From contig JAPOHH010000005.1 of NCBI GenBank assembly GCA_029979505.1, forward strand, positions 1 through 64,000: a DNA stretch of 64,000 bases, given 5' to 3'. Position 1 is the first letter of the stretch. Every line of letters begins with the position of its first letter. Below the pieces are notes generated by a model. That model saw only the letters and a program-made list of their open reading frames with translations, was not told where the DNA came from and ran no database searches. Source of the DNA: a bacterium (GTDB lineage Bacteria; Pseudomonadota; Gammaproteobacteria; GCA-002705445; GCA-002716945). Shown here in pieces: positions 16,064 to 25,544 of this stretch. The position numbers were made by a program, and so were the translations under genes.

Positions 16064-18058
16064 TCACCTATTTTTTTTTATTAATTTTTGTATCTGTTTT
16101 TTCACATTGCTAATTGTAAAACCAAAATGCTTCATAACATCATTGCCTGTACCGGATAATCCAAATGTTTCCATGGTTATCATAGAACCTTTTTTACCAA
16201 TATATTTATACCAACTGTCACCTTTGGCTGCCTCAATAGCGAGTATATTATCAAAGTTTTTGGGTATACATTTATTTTTGTAGGACTCTTTTTGTCTATC
16301 AAATAATTCCTGACATGGCATAGATACAACTTGAATATCTATGTTTTTATTACTAAGTTCTTGAGCTGCCTTAACTGCTAACGATACCTCGGAACCAGAT
16401 GCGAGAATAATACCGTCTGGAGAGTTACTCTTACCATAAATTATGTATCCGCCTTTATTCATGTTTATTATTTGTGATTTTGTTTTGGGTAATTCTTCAA
16501 GCGTTTGTCTAGTTAAAGCAAATGCTGATGGTGTTTCTTCACTTAGTAATGCATGTTTCCATGCTGCTGTTGTCTCTTGAGTATCGGCTGGTCTCCAAAC
16601 GTCTAAATTTGGAACAAGTCTAAGGGAAGTTACTTGTTCAACAGCTTGATGAGTAGGTCCATCTTCACCAAGGCCTATAGAGTCATGTGTAAATATATAA
16701 ATGATTGGCAACTTCATCAAGGATGACATTCTTATTGCGTTCTTTGTATACTCAGAAAAAATTAGAAATGTACTAGCAAAAGGTCTCATTGCTCCATGTA
16801 AATTTATTCCATTAGATATTGCTGACATACCAAACTCTCTAACACCATAGTAGATATATTTACCAGAAGTGTTATCAGGACAGAATGTATTCATATCATC
16901 ATAGTATGAAAGATTTGACCCTTTTAGATCTGCTGAGCCACCAATTAGTTCTGGCATGTACTTTCCAAAAGTTGTCATAACGACTTGTGATGATTTTCTT
17001 GTCGCCATTGATTTATGGTTTTTAGACATACATTTATCTAAACTAGAAATTACTTTATTGGGCAACTTGCCCTTAATTCTTCTCATAAGTTCTAGATAAT
17101 CTTTTTTATGATGCCTTTTATATTTCTCTACTTTTTTGAACCACTCGCTCTCCAGTTTCATTCCCCTAAGAGAAGCGTCCCAATTTTTATAAATTTCCTT
17201 TGGAATAACAAATGGTTTACTCTTCCATCCCAACCTTTTTCTTACTACATCAGCTTCGTCACTACCGATTGGAGCTCCATGTGAAGCACTTGTTCCTTGG
17301 TATTTAGGTGAACCATAGCCTATAACTGTTTTGCAACAGATTATAGTTGGTTTACTTGATTCATTTCTTGCATTCCTAATCGAATCCCTAATGCTTTTAA
17401 AGTCATGTCCATTTACATTTTTTATAACATTCCATCCATAACTCTTAAATCTACCTGATATATCTTCTGTGAACCAGCCATTGACATTCCCGTCTATAGA
17501 TATGCTATTCATATCATAAAACATAATTAGTTTATTTAGTTTTAATGTCCCTGCAAGTGAGCATGCTTCATGAGAAACACCTTCCATTAAACATCCATCG
17601 CCAGCAAATACGTATGTGAAATGATCTATTAGATTATGTCCTACCTTGTTATATTCTGCTGCCAAATTCTTTTCTGCAATAGCCATACCTACTGCATTAG
17701 CTAGGCCTTGACCCAGTGGACCTGTCGTTGTCTCTACCCCGTCTGTAATATCACACTCAGGATGCCCAGGTGTTAGAGAATTAATCTGTCTGAAATTCTT
17801 TATGTCTTCAATGGATAATCTGTAACCAGTCAAATGTAGTAATGAATATAACAGCATAGATCCATGACCGTTGGAGAGAACAAACCTATCTCTGTTGAAC
17901 CAGTTTGGGTTCTTTGGATTATGCTTGAGAAATTCTCTCCATAATATTGTAGCAATATCCGCCATGCCCATTGGGGCACCTGGGTGCCCTGAATTGGCCT
18001 TATTTACAGCATCGATACTGAGAAATCTAATTGCATTTGCTAGTGTACGATTATTCAT
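16064..18058 (-). CDS. tkt: Transketolase
   Basis: A TPP enzyme that moves two-carbon units between sugars in the pentose phosphate pathway. There are 664 residues in three domains. The TPP motif begins at GDGCLMEG (about 157) and runs to the following Asn, and the catalytic-region segment GLGEDGPTHQ lies in the Pyr domain. It ends one base after the redoxin gene begins the operon and leads into gapA, so one transcript links the pentose phosphate pathway with lower glycolysis. Confidence 0.97.
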   Translation of the reverse strand: MNNRTLANAIRFLSIDAVNKANSGHPGAPMGMADIATILWREFLKHNPKNPNWFNRDRFVLSNGHGSMLLYSLLHLTGYRLSIEDIKNFRQINSLTPGHPECDITDGVETTTGPLGQGLANAVGMAIAEKNLAAEYNKVGHNLIDHFTYVFAGDGCLMEGVSHEACSLAGTLKLNKLIMFYDMNSISIDGNVNGWFTEDISGRFKSYGWNVIKNVNGHDFKSIRDSIRNARNESSKPTIICCKTVIGYGSPKYQGTSASHGAPIGSDEADVVRKRLGWKSKPFVIPKEIYKNWDASLRGMKLESEWFKKVEKYKRHHKKDYLELMRRIKGKLPNKVISSLDKCMSKNHKSMATRKSSQVVMTTFGKYMPELIGGSADLKGSNLSYYDDMNTFCPDNTSGKYIYYGVREFGMSAISNGINLHGAMRPFASTFLIFSEYTKNAIRMSSLMKLPIIYIFTHDSIGLGEDGPTHQAVEQVTSLRLVPNLDVWRPADTQETTAAWKHALLSEETPSAFALTRQTLEELPKTKSQIINMNKGGYIIYGKSNSPDGIILASGSEVSLAVKAAQELSNKNIDIQVVSMPCQELFDRQKESYKNKCIPKNFDNILAIEAAKGDSWYKYIGKKGSMITMETFGLSGTGNDVMKHFGFTISNVKKQIQKLIKKNR

Positions 18059-18059
18059 T

Positions 18060-18611
18060 TCATCTCCACTTAATTGAACACCCGACGCTGGGAATTTGTT
18101 TTGCAGGCCCGATTCCGGTTCTAGCTATCTCTATCATACCTTTAAACATTTCACTCGAGTTAGCTGACATTTGTTTAGACATCTTTCTATCATCAAATCT
18201 TCCGCGATATTGTAACCTAAGATTTTCATCAAAGCCAAAAAAGTCTGGAGTACACACAGATTTATAACTTCTGGCTACCGACTGAGATTTATCAAGTAAG
18301 TAAGGAAAACTAAAACCCAGTTTTTTTGAAATTATTTGCATGTTTTCAAAAGAGTCGTCTGGATATGTATCATAATCATTAGAATTGATTGCTACACAAC
18401 CAACACCTTTTTTTTGTAAGACGCTTGCCTCGACAACTAATTGTTCAAGAATTGATTGTACATAAGGGCAGTGGTTACAGATGAACATTACTAAAGTTGC
18501 CTTTTTACCTCTACATGACTCTAGACTATAGAGCTGTTCGTCTACCCCCTTGAGCTCAAAGCTAGGCGCTTGCATATTATAATCACACTCAGGCGTATAA
18601 GTTTCGGTCAT
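18060..18611 (-). CDS. Thioredoxin-fold redoxin, peroxiredoxin-like family 1
   Basis: A 183-residue AhpC/TSA-like protein without a signal peptide. The active-site motif CNHCPYV (C45 and C48) is typical of the PRX_like1 redoxins, whose substrate is not established. Other fold features are APSFELKG at the start and the cis-Pro region VCTPDFFGFD. It is the first gene of the glycolytic operon, with its stop one base from tkt. A role in redox protection of thiol enzymes such as GapA is speculation from position only. Confidence 0.88.
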   Translation of the reverse strand: MTETYTPECDYNMQAPSFELKGVDEQLYSLESCRGKKATLVMFICNHCPYVQSILEQLVVEASVLQKKGVGCVAINSNDYDTYPDDSFENMQIISKKLGFSFPYLLDKSQSVARSYKSVCTPDFFGFDENLRLQYRGRFDDRKMSKQMSANSSEMFKGMIEIARTGIGPAKQIPSVGCSIKWR

Positions 18612-18689
18612 GAAATATCTTGAAATCTACAAAAATGACCCCAATATTAACTGGAAATCATAATTTATTATTATTTACAATATTATTAG

Positions 18690-18698
18690 TGATATAAT
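18690..18698 (+). promoter_or_regulatory. Extended -10 promoter of rpoD
   Basis: TGATATAAT (18690-18698) combines a perfect TATAAT with the TG extension one base upstream. This layout needs no strong -35 box, and none is found at normal spacing. It lies 28 bases before the rpoD ATG. Only a weak GAAG purine stretch precedes the start codon. Confidence 0.65.
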
Positions 18699-18725
18699 AG
18701 CTCACTTTCGAAGAAGAATATATCA

Positions 18726-20561
18726 ATGCCAAGCAATAATTTATCTAAAACTAAACAAAAAGAAATAAAAGATCTCATAGAGAAGGGAAGAAAACAGGGA
18801 TTCCTAACAATTGGAGAAATAAATGATCTTTTACCTACCAATCTTTATGATGCTGATCAGATTGATGGAATCATAAAACTTATCACAGACCTCAAAATAA
18901 AAGTTGTTGAGAGTAACAAAGATATAGAGACAGAAGTTGTCATCGGAGACGAAGAAATTACGGATGATGATGATAATGAAATTACAGAGCAAGAAGCGGT
19001 TGAAGTGCTGTCAAACCTTGATGAAGAGTTTGGAAGGACATCAGATCCTGTCAGGATGTACATGAGAGAAATGGGAACAGTTGAACTTTTAAACAGAGCT
19101 GGTGAAATTGTAATTGCAAAGAAGATAGAGGAAGGACAGAAATTAATATACAAAGCCATACAGCGGTTTCCTGAGTCAGTAAGCTTTTTCTTGAAATTAT
19201 TTAAAAATGAAGATGAGATTGAATCCCTGATATCTGATTATATACTAGACGTAAAAGAAAAAGCAGATGAAGAGTTTAAAACCGAACAAATACCCGAAGA
19301 AAGTTCATCAGATGACAAAGAAGAAATAGAAGATTCAGATGATGAAGAGATTATAGATAATTCACCTGACAGAGAACTGGTAGCCCAAAAAATAGAAACA
19401 ATAAAAATACTCTTCGAAAAGTACAAATCACAAAAAGAGCCTAATAAAGCAGAAAAAATATTTGATAAAATTAGAAATGAGATTTCTACGTTTAAATTTA
19501 CAAGCTTGTTTATTGAAAAGTTAACAGCAAGAATAGAAGATATATCTAGAAATATTATTAAATATGAAAAAGATATATTCTCTCTTTGTTTGAAAGATAC
19601 AAATCTATCTAAAAAAGAATTTCTAAAAATTTTTAAAAACAATGAAACAGATATAAATACTCTGGAAAATATAAAAACTAATTACCTAAAAAAAGGAACA
19701 GATGCAGAACTCTTCACAAAAGAATTCACAAAAATCAATAAAAAATTAAGTTTAATTGAATCAAGTCAAAGAATAACAATTCAAGAGATAAAACTAATCA
19801 ATAAAGATAGGAGATCAGGAGAAATTAAAGAAAGAAATGCTAAACGTGAAATGGTTGAGGCAAACCTTCGTCTTGTGATTTCTATTGCTAAAAAATATAC
19901 CAACCGTGGGTTGCAATTCCTAGATTTGATACAAGAAGGTAACATTGGACTAATGAAAGCTGTAGATAAATTTGAATATAGAAGAGGTTATAAATTTTCA
20001 ACTTATGCTACATGGTGGATTAGGCAAGCTATCACACGTTCTATCGCAGATCAAGCGCGAACAATACGTATACCTGTTCATATGATTGAGACAATCAATA
20101 AACTAAATAGAATTCAGAGAAAATTGCTTCAGGAAAATGGTAAAGAAGCTACACCTGAGGAATTAGCTGAACACATGGATATGACCGAGGAAAAAGTTAG
20201 AAGGGTACTTAAAATTGCAAAAGAACCAATTTCTATGGAATCACCAGTAGGAGATGATGAAGATTCTCACCTTGGGGATTTTATCGAGGATGAAAATGCT
20301 GAGAAGCCACTAGATCAAACTATAAATGATGGGCTATCTGATTCTACACGTGACATATTATCTAGTCTCACACCAAGGGAAGCAAAAGTGTTGAGAATGA
20401 GATTTGGAATTGACATGAACACAGATCATACACTAGAAGAAGTTGGTAAACAGTTTGATGTAACAAGGGAAAGAATAAGACAAATCGAAGCTAAGGCTTT
20501 AAGAAAACTAAGACATCCATCTAGAGCACAAAACCTCAAGAGTTTTCTAGATAATGACTAA
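18726..20561 (+). CDS. rpoD: RNA polymerase sigma-70 factor RpoD
   Basis: The primary sigma factor, 611 residues, E. coli-like length. In order: region 1.1 (about 1-60), an acidic linker, region 1.2 ([11 protein letters not shown], about 105), a lysine/glutamate-rich non-conserved region to about 350, region 2 with [13 protein letters not shown] for -10 recognition and melting, region 3, and region 4 ending in the helix-turn-helix [20 protein letters not shown]. It overlaps msrA by 8 bases. Confidence 0.99.
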   Translation: MPSNNLSKTKQKEIKDLIEKGRKQGFLTIGEINDLLPTNLYDADQIDGIIKLITDLKIKVVESNKDIETEVVIGDEEITDDDDNEITEQEAVEVLSNLDEEFGRTSDPVRMYMREMGTVELLNRAGEIVIAKKIEEGQKLIYKAIQRFPESVSFFLKLFKNEDEIESLISDYILDVKEKADEEFKTEQIPEESSSDDKEEIEDSDDEEIIDNSPDRELVAQKIETIKILFEKYKSQKEPNKAEKIFDKIRNEISTFKFTSLFIEKLTARIEDISRNIIKYEKDIFSLCLKDTNLSKKEFLKIFKNNETDINTLENIKTNYLKKGTDAELFTKEFTKINKKLSLIESSQRITIQEIKLINKDRRSGEIKERNAKREMVEANLRLVISIAKKYTNRGLQFLDLIQEGNIGLMKAVDKFEYRRGYKFSTYATWWIRQAITRSIADQARTIRIPVHMIETINKLNRIQRKLLQENGKEATPEELAEHMDMTEEKVRRVLKIAKEPISMESPVGDDEDSHLGDFIEDENAEKPLDQTINDGLSDSTRDILSSLTPREAKVLRMRFGIDMNTDHTLEEVGKQFDVTRERIRQIEAKALRKLRHPSRAQNLKSFLDND

Positions 20562-21018
20562 TCTAGCAGTATTTGCAGCAGGTTGTTTTTGGGGTATTGA
20601 AGAGAAGTTTTTAAGTACTCCTGGTGTACTTAATACGGAAGTTGGATATACAGGAGGTATAACTAATAATCCTAGTTATCAAGATGTATGTTCAGGCACA
20701 ACAGAACATGCAGAAGCTGTCAGAATAAGTTTTGATTCAGATAAGATTTCATTTAAAGAGCTTGTTATAATATTTTTCAGTATTCATGATCCAACAACAT
20801 TGAATAGACAAGGACCAGATATAGGTACTCAGTATAGATCAGAAATTTTTTGTTTAGATGATGATCAATATCTGATAGCAGATGCTGTTAAAAGAAATTT
20901 AAATAAGGAAATGTTTAATGGTAATATTGTTACCTCAGTAAGTAGAGCTGAAAAGTTTTGGATTGCTGAAGAGTATCATCAAAAATACATTAGAAAAAAG
21001 AAAAATATGATTTTATAA
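20554..21018 (+). CDS. msrA: Peptide methionine sulfoxide reductase MsrA
   Basis: Reduces the S-epimer of methionine sulfoxide in proteins. The catalytic cysteine is C11 in [10 protein letters not shown]. Further family motifs are [20 protein letters not shown] and AEEYHQKY. At 154 residues it is the minimal cytosolic form with no MsrB fusion. It overlaps rpoD by 8 bases and is followed after 13 bases by a tRNA, so these genes probably share a transcript. Confidence 0.96.
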   Translation: MTNLAVFAAGCFWGIEEKFLSTPGVLNTEVGYTGGITNNPSYQDVCSGTTEHAEAVRISFDSDKISFKELVIIFFSIHDPTTLNRQGPDIGTQYRSEIFCLDDDQYLIADAVKRNLNKEMFNGNIVTSVSRAEKFWIAEEYHQKYIRKKKNMIL

Positions 21019-21031
21019 TTAAAATTACATC

Positions 21032-21105
21032 GGGCCTGTAGCTCAGTTGGTTAGAGCAGTGGACTCATAATCCATTGGTCGCAGGTTCGAGTCCTGCCGG
21101 GCCCA
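21032..21105 (+). tRNA. tRNA with CAU anticodon, probably tRNA-Ile2 (lysidine-modified)
   Basis: A full cloverleaf can be folded: acceptor GGGCCTG/CGGGCCC with one G-T pair, D-stem GCTC/GAGC, anticodon stem 21059-21063/21071-21075 with loop CTCATAA (anticodon 21066-21068), T-stem GCAGG/CCTGC, discriminator A at 21105. CCA is not encoded. CAU can mean Met or Ile2. The C4-G69 and C5-G68 acceptor pairs, known determinants for TilS in E. coli, favour Ile2 over elongator Met. It sits between msrA and a DUF3050 gene. Confidence 0.9.
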
Positions 21106-21113
21106 AAAAGAAT

Positions 21114-21881
21114 ATGGATAATCTTGAAGATCTAAAAAAAAGAATAGACGAATTAAAATACAAAATTTATAACCACAAACTTTTTTGTACAAGACTTAAT
21201 ATTCAACAAGTAAGGTACTTTATGGAATCTCATATATTTTCAGTATGGGGCTTTATGAGTATCTTAAAATCTATACAATTTAATTTATCAACGACGACGC
21301 TTCCGTGGACACCGACAGATAATACCAGAAACGGGCTTACTAATTTTATAAATGAAATAGTATTATCTGAAGAGAGTGATTATATAGAAGGTATTGGTTA
21401 CACGTCACATTTTGAGATATACCTTGATGCTATGAAAGAAATAAATGCTGACACTTCACAGATTCTATTACTTTTAAAAAACATTAAAGATGATGGGTAC
21501 ATATATGAACATGTAAATAGATTAAATATTCTAGATGAAGTTAAGGCTTTTATTAAATTTGATATGGAAACATCAATATCAGGTAATCTTCCAAAGCTTG
21601 TAGGTAGTTTTACATTAGGTAGAGAAAAAGTTATACCTAATATGTTCGAACATATCATATTAAGTGTTAATGATGTTGCTTCAACCAGTAAGTTTATTAC
21701 ATACTTAAATAGACATATTGAAGTTGATGGTGATAGACATGGACCTTTATCTTCTGAGCTTTTAGAAAAAATATGTAGTTCTGATCAAGATATGCTTCTA
21801 TCTTATCAATTTGGCATAAAATCTTTAAAATTAAGGCTTAAAATTTGGGATAAGATTTCTGAAGATTTATGTATTGCATAA
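21114..21881 (+). CDS. DUF3050 family protein (haem-oxygenase-like fold predicted)
   Basis: Function unknown. The 255-residue sequence matches my memory of DUF3050: a helical N-terminus, FMESHIFSVWGFMSILK, PWTP, FTLGREKVIPNMFE and YLNRHIEVDGDRHGPLS. The regularly placed histidines (MESH, EHII, NRHIE, DRHGP) would suit a di-metal or haem-oxygenase-like helical bundle; that is inference. I chose ATG 21114, 8 bases after the tRNA. The frame is open upstream to 21075, but that would translate the tRNA. A hairpin terminator follows the stop. Confidence 0.75.
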   Translation: MDNLEDLKKRIDELKYKIYNHKLFCTRLNIQQVRYFMESHIFSVWGFMSILKSIQFNLSTTTLPWTPTDNTRNGLTNFINEIVLSEESDYIEGIGYTSHFEIYLDAMKEINADTSQILLLLKNIKDDGYIYEHVNRLNILDEVKAFIKFDMETSISGNLPKLVGSFTLGREKVIPNMFEHIILSVNDVASTSKFITYLNRHIEVDGDRHGPLSSELLEKICSSDQDMLLSYQFGIKSLKLRLKIWDKISEDLCIA

Positions 21882-21931
21882 GTATAATTATATGATAATA
21901 TACTTATATACAAACCTCCTCCGTATATGAT

Positions 21932-21955
21932 AAGCCGACAAGATGTCGGCTTTTT
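21932..21955. terminator. Intrinsic terminator after the DUF3050 gene
   Basis: AAGCCGACA (21932-21940) pairs with TGTCGGCTT (21944-21952) around an AGA loop and is followed by TTTTT. The last base touches the stop codon of gpmA on the other strand, so the hairpin probably ends both transcripts. It closes the presumed rpoD-msrA-tRNA-DUF3050 unit. Confidence 0.9.
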
Positions 21956-22509
21956 CATTCTACTAATAAATATGTACCTGTACGAATCTCATAGGAAGAT
22001 ACATCCTCTTTGCTGTTAATACCAAGAATAACGCTTATAGCTCTGATTGTATTACCGTGAGAAACAACTAAAATATTTCCTGCTACAGGTAGAGATTCAA
22101 TAAAACTAGTAACTCTAGCACTTACGTCTTTTAAACTTTCACCATTAGGTGGACTGGTGTCCCAACCTCTTCTTGCTGAGAAAAAAGAGTCTTCACCTAT
22201 TTGCTCCTTCACTTCAGACTTATTTAAACCAGACCAATCGCCATAACTGCGCTCTTTCAAACGATCGTCATATTCTATATTATTTTTGTCTCCTACTATA
22301 CACACTGCTGTTGTGGCTGCTCTCAAAAGTGGTGAACTATACACGTGATTGAACTTTATATTTGATAATTCATTTTGAAGATTTACAGCAGCAGCCATTC
22401 CCTTCTCGGTGAGATGCGGATCATGCCAACCAGTAAATAGCTGCTTTTCATTATATTCGGATTGTGCATGTCTCACGAACCATATTTTTCTAGGCTGTTT
22501 ACTATTCAT
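21955..22509 (-). CDS. gpmA: 2,3-bisphosphoglycerate-dependent phosphoglycerate mutase (short form)
   Basis: Interconverts 3- and 2-phosphoglycerate through a phosphohistidine. The RHAQSEYN motif carries the catalytic histidine (residue 14), with the second histidine in VVSHGNTIRA. ERSYGDWSGLNK is typical of true GpmA rather than a generic phosphatase. At 184 residues it is much shorter than the 250-residue E. coli enzyme and near the compact forms of other proteobacteria. It complements the nearby glycolytic operon but is separate from it. Confidence 0.88.
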   Translation of the reverse strand: MNSKQPRKIWFVRHAQSEYNEKQLFTGWHDPHLTEKGMAAAVNLQNELSNIKFNHVYSSPLLRAATTAVCIVGDKNNIEYDDRLKERSYGDWSGLNKSEVKEQIGEDSFFSARRGWDTSPPNGESLKDVSARVTSFIESLPVAGNILVVSHGNTIRAISVILGINSKEDVSSYEIRTGTYLLVE

Positions 22510-22510
22510 A

Positions 22511-23299
22511 TTAATCTTTGTTAGCTATGTCATTATATACTTCTTCAGTTTCTTTAGAAGTTTTTCTTATTTTGAAGAATTTTGAGGCATACAAGCCTAA
22601 TTCATAGAGTAACCACATTGGTAATGCAAGGAGAATTTGGGAGATAACATCAGGTGGAGTCAACAGCATACCTAAAGTAAAAGCTCCAACAATAATGTAT
22701 GGTCTTTTTGATATTAGTTTATCTTTAGTTGTGATTCCAGATGTGATTAATAAAACAGTAACAATAGGAACTTCGAATGAAAATCCAAAAGCAAAAAATA
22801 ATGCAATCACAAAATCAAGATATCTCCCAATATCAGTCATTACTGCTACATCTGTAGGTGCAATTCCAACGAAAAAAACGAATATTAGTGGGAAAACTAC
22901 GAAGTAAGCAAATGCAGCACCTAAGTAAAATAAAACACTACTTGAGAGAATCAATGGAAAAATAAGCTTCTTTTCATGTGAGTATAAACCAGGAGCAATA
23001 AAAGACCAAAGATGATATAGAATATAAGGTATGACAATAAATATAGAAAGATAAATCACTAATTTGAAAGGTATTAAAAATGGTGATGCTACGTCAATAG
23101 CAATCATTTCACTGCCTTGTGGCAATGCATTAAGTAAAGGTATAGATAAAATATTGTATATTTGACCTGAAAATGGGATAAGTAAAATAAAAATAACAAG
23201 AACAAACAATAATACTTTTGAAAGTCTATTTCTAAGTTCTATTAGGTGTGGTACAAATGAGTTTTTATTTTGATTTATCTGATTCTGATTCTTCACCAC
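22511..23299 (-). CDS. tatC: Sec-independent translocase subunit TatC
   Basis: The multi-spanning receptor for twin-arginine signal peptides. There are 262 residues and six predicted membrane segments. Family motifs: N-terminal FVPHLIELRNRL with the conserved Glu, and the loop FIAPGLYSHEKK. The frame runs back to a GTG at 23299 and overlaps tatB by 35 bases; a later start is possible, but the conserved HLIELR must be kept. It is last in a hisE-tatA-tatB-tatC run. Confidence 0.96.
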   Translation of the reverse strand: MVKNQNQINQNKNSFVPHLIELRNRLSKVLLFVLVIFILLIPFSGQIYNILSIPLLNALPQGSEMIAIDVASPFLIPFKLVIYLSIFIVIPYILYHLWSFIAPGLYSHEKKLIFPLILSSSVLFYLGAAFAYFVVFPLIFVFFVGIAPTDVAVMTDIGRYLDFVIALFFAFGFSFEVPIVTVLLITSGITTKDKLISKRPYIIVGAFTLGMLLTPPDVISQILLALPMWLLYELGLYASKFFKIRKTSKETEEVYNDIANKD

Positions 23300-23540
23300 T
23301 AGCCTCTTTAATTCTTTGTTGCAATTCTGATATTGATAGCTCTTGATCTTTCAATATTGATTTAATATCTGTACTGTCAACTTCATCATCAATTTGACTT
23401 TTGACATTATTAAAATATTTCTGAACCTTGCCAAATTGCTTACCAAGAAATGAGGCGACTTCAGGAAGCTTCTCTGGACCTAAGACAAATAAAGTTAGTA
23501 AGAATAGAAAAAATAATTCCCAGAAACCAATATCAAACAT
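23265..23540 (-). CDS. tatB: Sec-independent translocase subunit TatB
   Basis: A single-span partner of TatC in the receptor complex. There are 91 residues. The N-terminal helix FDIGFWELFFLFLLTLFVLG is followed by the TatB signature GPEKLPEVA, then an amphipathic helix and an acidic, variable tail. It lies 2 bases after tatA. Confidence 0.94.
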   Translation of the reverse strand: MFDIGFWELFFLFLLTLFVLGPEKLPEVASFLGKQFGKVQKYFNNVKSQIDDEVDSTDIKSILKDQELSISELQQRIKEASGEESESDKSK

Positions 23541-23542
23541 TT

Positions 23543-23734
23543 CTAAGAATTTTTATTTTGGTTGTCATCATCAATTGTTTTATTATTTGATGACTCCTCT
23601 CTAGAGGATTTCTTAAAACTTTTCATCGCTGCTCCTAGATCTGCTCCGACGTTTCTAAGTTTTTTGGTACCAAATAATACAACAACTATGATTAAAATAA
23701 GTAGTATTGACCATGGAGATATTCCGCTTAACAT
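23543..23734 (-). CDS. tatA: Sec-independent translocase subunit TatA
   Basis: Forms the membrane-weakening/pore assembly of the Tat pathway. There are 63 residues. A single N-terminal hydrophobic helix (about 5-23) ends at the FGTKKLR hinge, followed by the amphipathic helix [13 protein letters not shown] and a polar tail. The order tatA-tatB-tatC and the link to hisE match other gammaproteobacteria. Confidence 0.95.
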   Translation of the reverse strand: MLSGISPWSILLILIIVVVLFGTKKLRNVGADLGAAMKSFKKSSREESSNNKTIDDDNQNKNS

Positions 23735-23743
23735 TCTATTTCC

Positions 23744-24058
23744 TCATCTTTTTCTATTATTCTTTTCTTCTATTCCTGAAGTTCCAAATCTTTTTTCTAA
23801 CTCTTCTAATATCGTATCATATTTAATGTCTTGTGAAGCTAATAATACTAAAACATGGAATAATAAATCTGCAGCTTCATGTACCATATTTTCTTTATTT
23901 TGCGATGAGGATTCTATTAACTCTTGAGATTCTTCAATTATCTTATCACAAATATGCTTATTCCCTTTTCTATATAACGTAGCCACATAGGATTTATCTG
24001 AATTTGAGATTTTTCTTTCTTCTAAAATTTTTTCTAATCTATAAATAATGTCGTTCAT
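23744..24058 (-). CDS. hisE: Phosphoribosyl-ATP pyrophosphatase
   Basis: Hydrolyses PR-ATP to PR-AMP in histidine synthesis. There are 104 residues. The alpha-helical MazG-like motifs are visible: KIIEESQELIESS and EAADLLFHVLVLL, with the metal-binding Glu/Asp residues. It is a stand-alone HisE. The partner hisI, expected beside it, is absent: only 18 bases separate it from hisF. Confidence 0.95.
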   Translation of the reverse strand: MNDIIYRLEKILEERKISNSDKSYVATLYRKGNKHICDKIIEESQELIESSSQNKENMVHEAADLLFHVLVLLASQDIKYDTILEELEKRFGTSGIEEKNNRKR

Positions 24059-24076
24059 TTTAAAGTCTTGAGGGAT

Positions 24077-24832
24077 TTATCTTACTAAAATACCTTTTCC
24101 TTTCAAGTATTCTTTTGCTTGATTAATTGTAAACTCACCAAAGTGGAATATACTTGCAGCTAAGACAGCATCTGCATTGCCTATTTCAATTGCATCATAT
24201 AGGTGTTCTAGTTTTCCAGCACCTCCAGAAGCAACCACAGGTATATCTATAGTACTTGATATATTGTTAAGTATTTCCAAGTCAAATCCATCTTTAGTGC
24301 CATCTTTATCCATACTGGTTAATAAGATTTCACCGGCGCCTCTTTTCTGGCATTCGATACACCAATCATACGCTCTAAGGTTGCTATTTTTTCTGCCTCC
24401 ATGAGTAAAGACCATATATTCATTATTAATTTTTTTTACATCTACAGCAATAACTATGCATTGCCTTCCAATCTTTTCGGTCACATCATTAATAATGTTT
24501 GGGTTTGATACTGCAGCAGTGTTTATAGTAACCTTATCAGCACCAACAGAAAGCAGTTCCCTGACATCATCAAAGCTACTCACTCCACCACCAACAGTTA
24601 ATGGAATAAATACTTCGTTAGCAACTTTTTCAACAACATCTAGTATAGTATCTCTCCCTTCATGTGAGGCTGTAATATCTAAAAATGTAATTTCGTCAGC
24701 ACCTTCACTATCATATTTTTTCGCAATTTCAACTGGATCACCTGCATCAATGATATCTATAAAATTAGTTCCTTTTACTACACGCCCCTTGTCGACATCC
24801 AAACAGGGAATGATTCTTTTAGCGACACTCAT
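24077..24832 (-). CDS. hisF: Imidazole glycerol phosphate synthase cyclase subunit
   Basis: Forms imidazole glycerol phosphate and AICAR from PRFAR, using ammonia from HisH. It is a TIM barrel of 251 residues. Catalytic aspartates are in [14 protein letters not shown] and IAVDVK. I chose ATG 24832 (MSVAKRI), the usual start of the family. The frame stays open to 24880, but the 16 extra residues lie inside hisA and are not HisF-like. It overlaps hisA by 14 bases. Confidence 0.97.
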   Translation of the reverse strand: MSVAKRIIPCLDVDKGRVVKGTNFIDIIDAGDPVEIAKKYDSEGADEITFLDITASHEGRDTILDVVEKVANEVFIPLTVGGGVSSFDDVRELLSVGADKVTINTAAVSNPNIINDVTEKIGRQCIVIAVDVKKINNEYMVFTHGGRKNSNLRAYDWCIECQKRGAGEILLTSMDKDGTKDGFDLEILNNISSTIDIPVVASGGAGKLEHLYDAIEIGNADAVLAASIFHFGEFTINQAKEYLKGKGILVR

Positions 24833-25544
24833 TGATAACCTCAGTGAGCGATATGGATTGTTCGTAAAGAGCTTTTCCAATAATCATTCCATCAACTATT
24901 GATTTGTTCATACCGAGAATATTCTGTACATCTTCTTTTGTGGTTACGCCACCAGAAATAATAGCTTTTGTTGTTACTGATTTTAAAACAAATTCTATAG
25001 AGTTATTATTTATTCCTTGCATCATTCCATCCTTACTAACATCTGTAATAACGAACATTTTAATATTATGTGATTCAAGAAACTTTATAAATGATGCAAC
25101 ATCTTCGCTTTCAGTATTTTCCCAACCGTCTCCAGCTAATGCTCCATCCTTAATAGCAATATCTATTGCTATATATTTTCTCATATCATTATCAAGCTTA
25201 TGAATGAACTCTTTGTTTTTGAGTATTTTTGTTCCAAGGATAATTCTATTAATCCCATGAGATAAATATTTTTCAATACTGGCTATGTCCCTGATGCCTC
25301 CTCCGACTTGTATAAATATTTCAGGAAATAGTCTTCTAATTGCAATAATTTTTTCGAAATTTACAGTCTTACCAGTTTTAGCACCATCAAGATCAACAAT
25401 ATGTAAATACTTTGATCCAGCCTCTATCCAGTTTTTAGCAATATCTTCAAGGTTATCAGAATATACTGTCTTTTGAGAATAATCACCTTTGGTTAGTCTT
25501 ACACATTTGCCATCTATAATGTCAATTGCAGGATATATAATCAT
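24819..25544 (-). CDS. hisA: ProFAR isomerase
   Basis: Catalyses the Amadori rearrangement of ProFAR to PRFAR. It is a TIM barrel of 241 residues. The general acid/base aspartates lie in [14 protein letters not shown] and VITDVSKDG. Phosphate-binding motifs are VGGGIRD and ISGGV. It overlaps hisH by 4 bases and hisF by 14. Confidence 0.97.
   Translation of the reverse strand: MIIYPAIDIIDGKCVRLTKGDYSQKTVYSDNLEDIAKNWIEAGSKYLHIVDLDGAKTGKTVNFEKIIAIRRLFPEIFIQVGGGIRDIASIEKYLSHGINRIILGTKILKNKEFIHKLDNDMRKYIAIDIAIKDGALAGDGWENTESEDVASFIKFLESHNIKMFVITDVSKDGMMQGINNNSIEFVLKSVTTKAIISGGVTTKEDVQNILGMNKSIVDGMIIGKALYEQSISLTEVINECR

Noticed and set aside
21075-21113. Upstream start for the DUF3050 protein inside the tRNA
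   Set aside because: It would translate the anticodon and T arms of a complete tRNA; ATG 21114 matches where family similarity begins.
24833-24880. Longer HisF starting inside hisA
   Set aside because: The added 16 residues read from hisA in another frame and do not resemble HisF; MSVAKRI is the family start.
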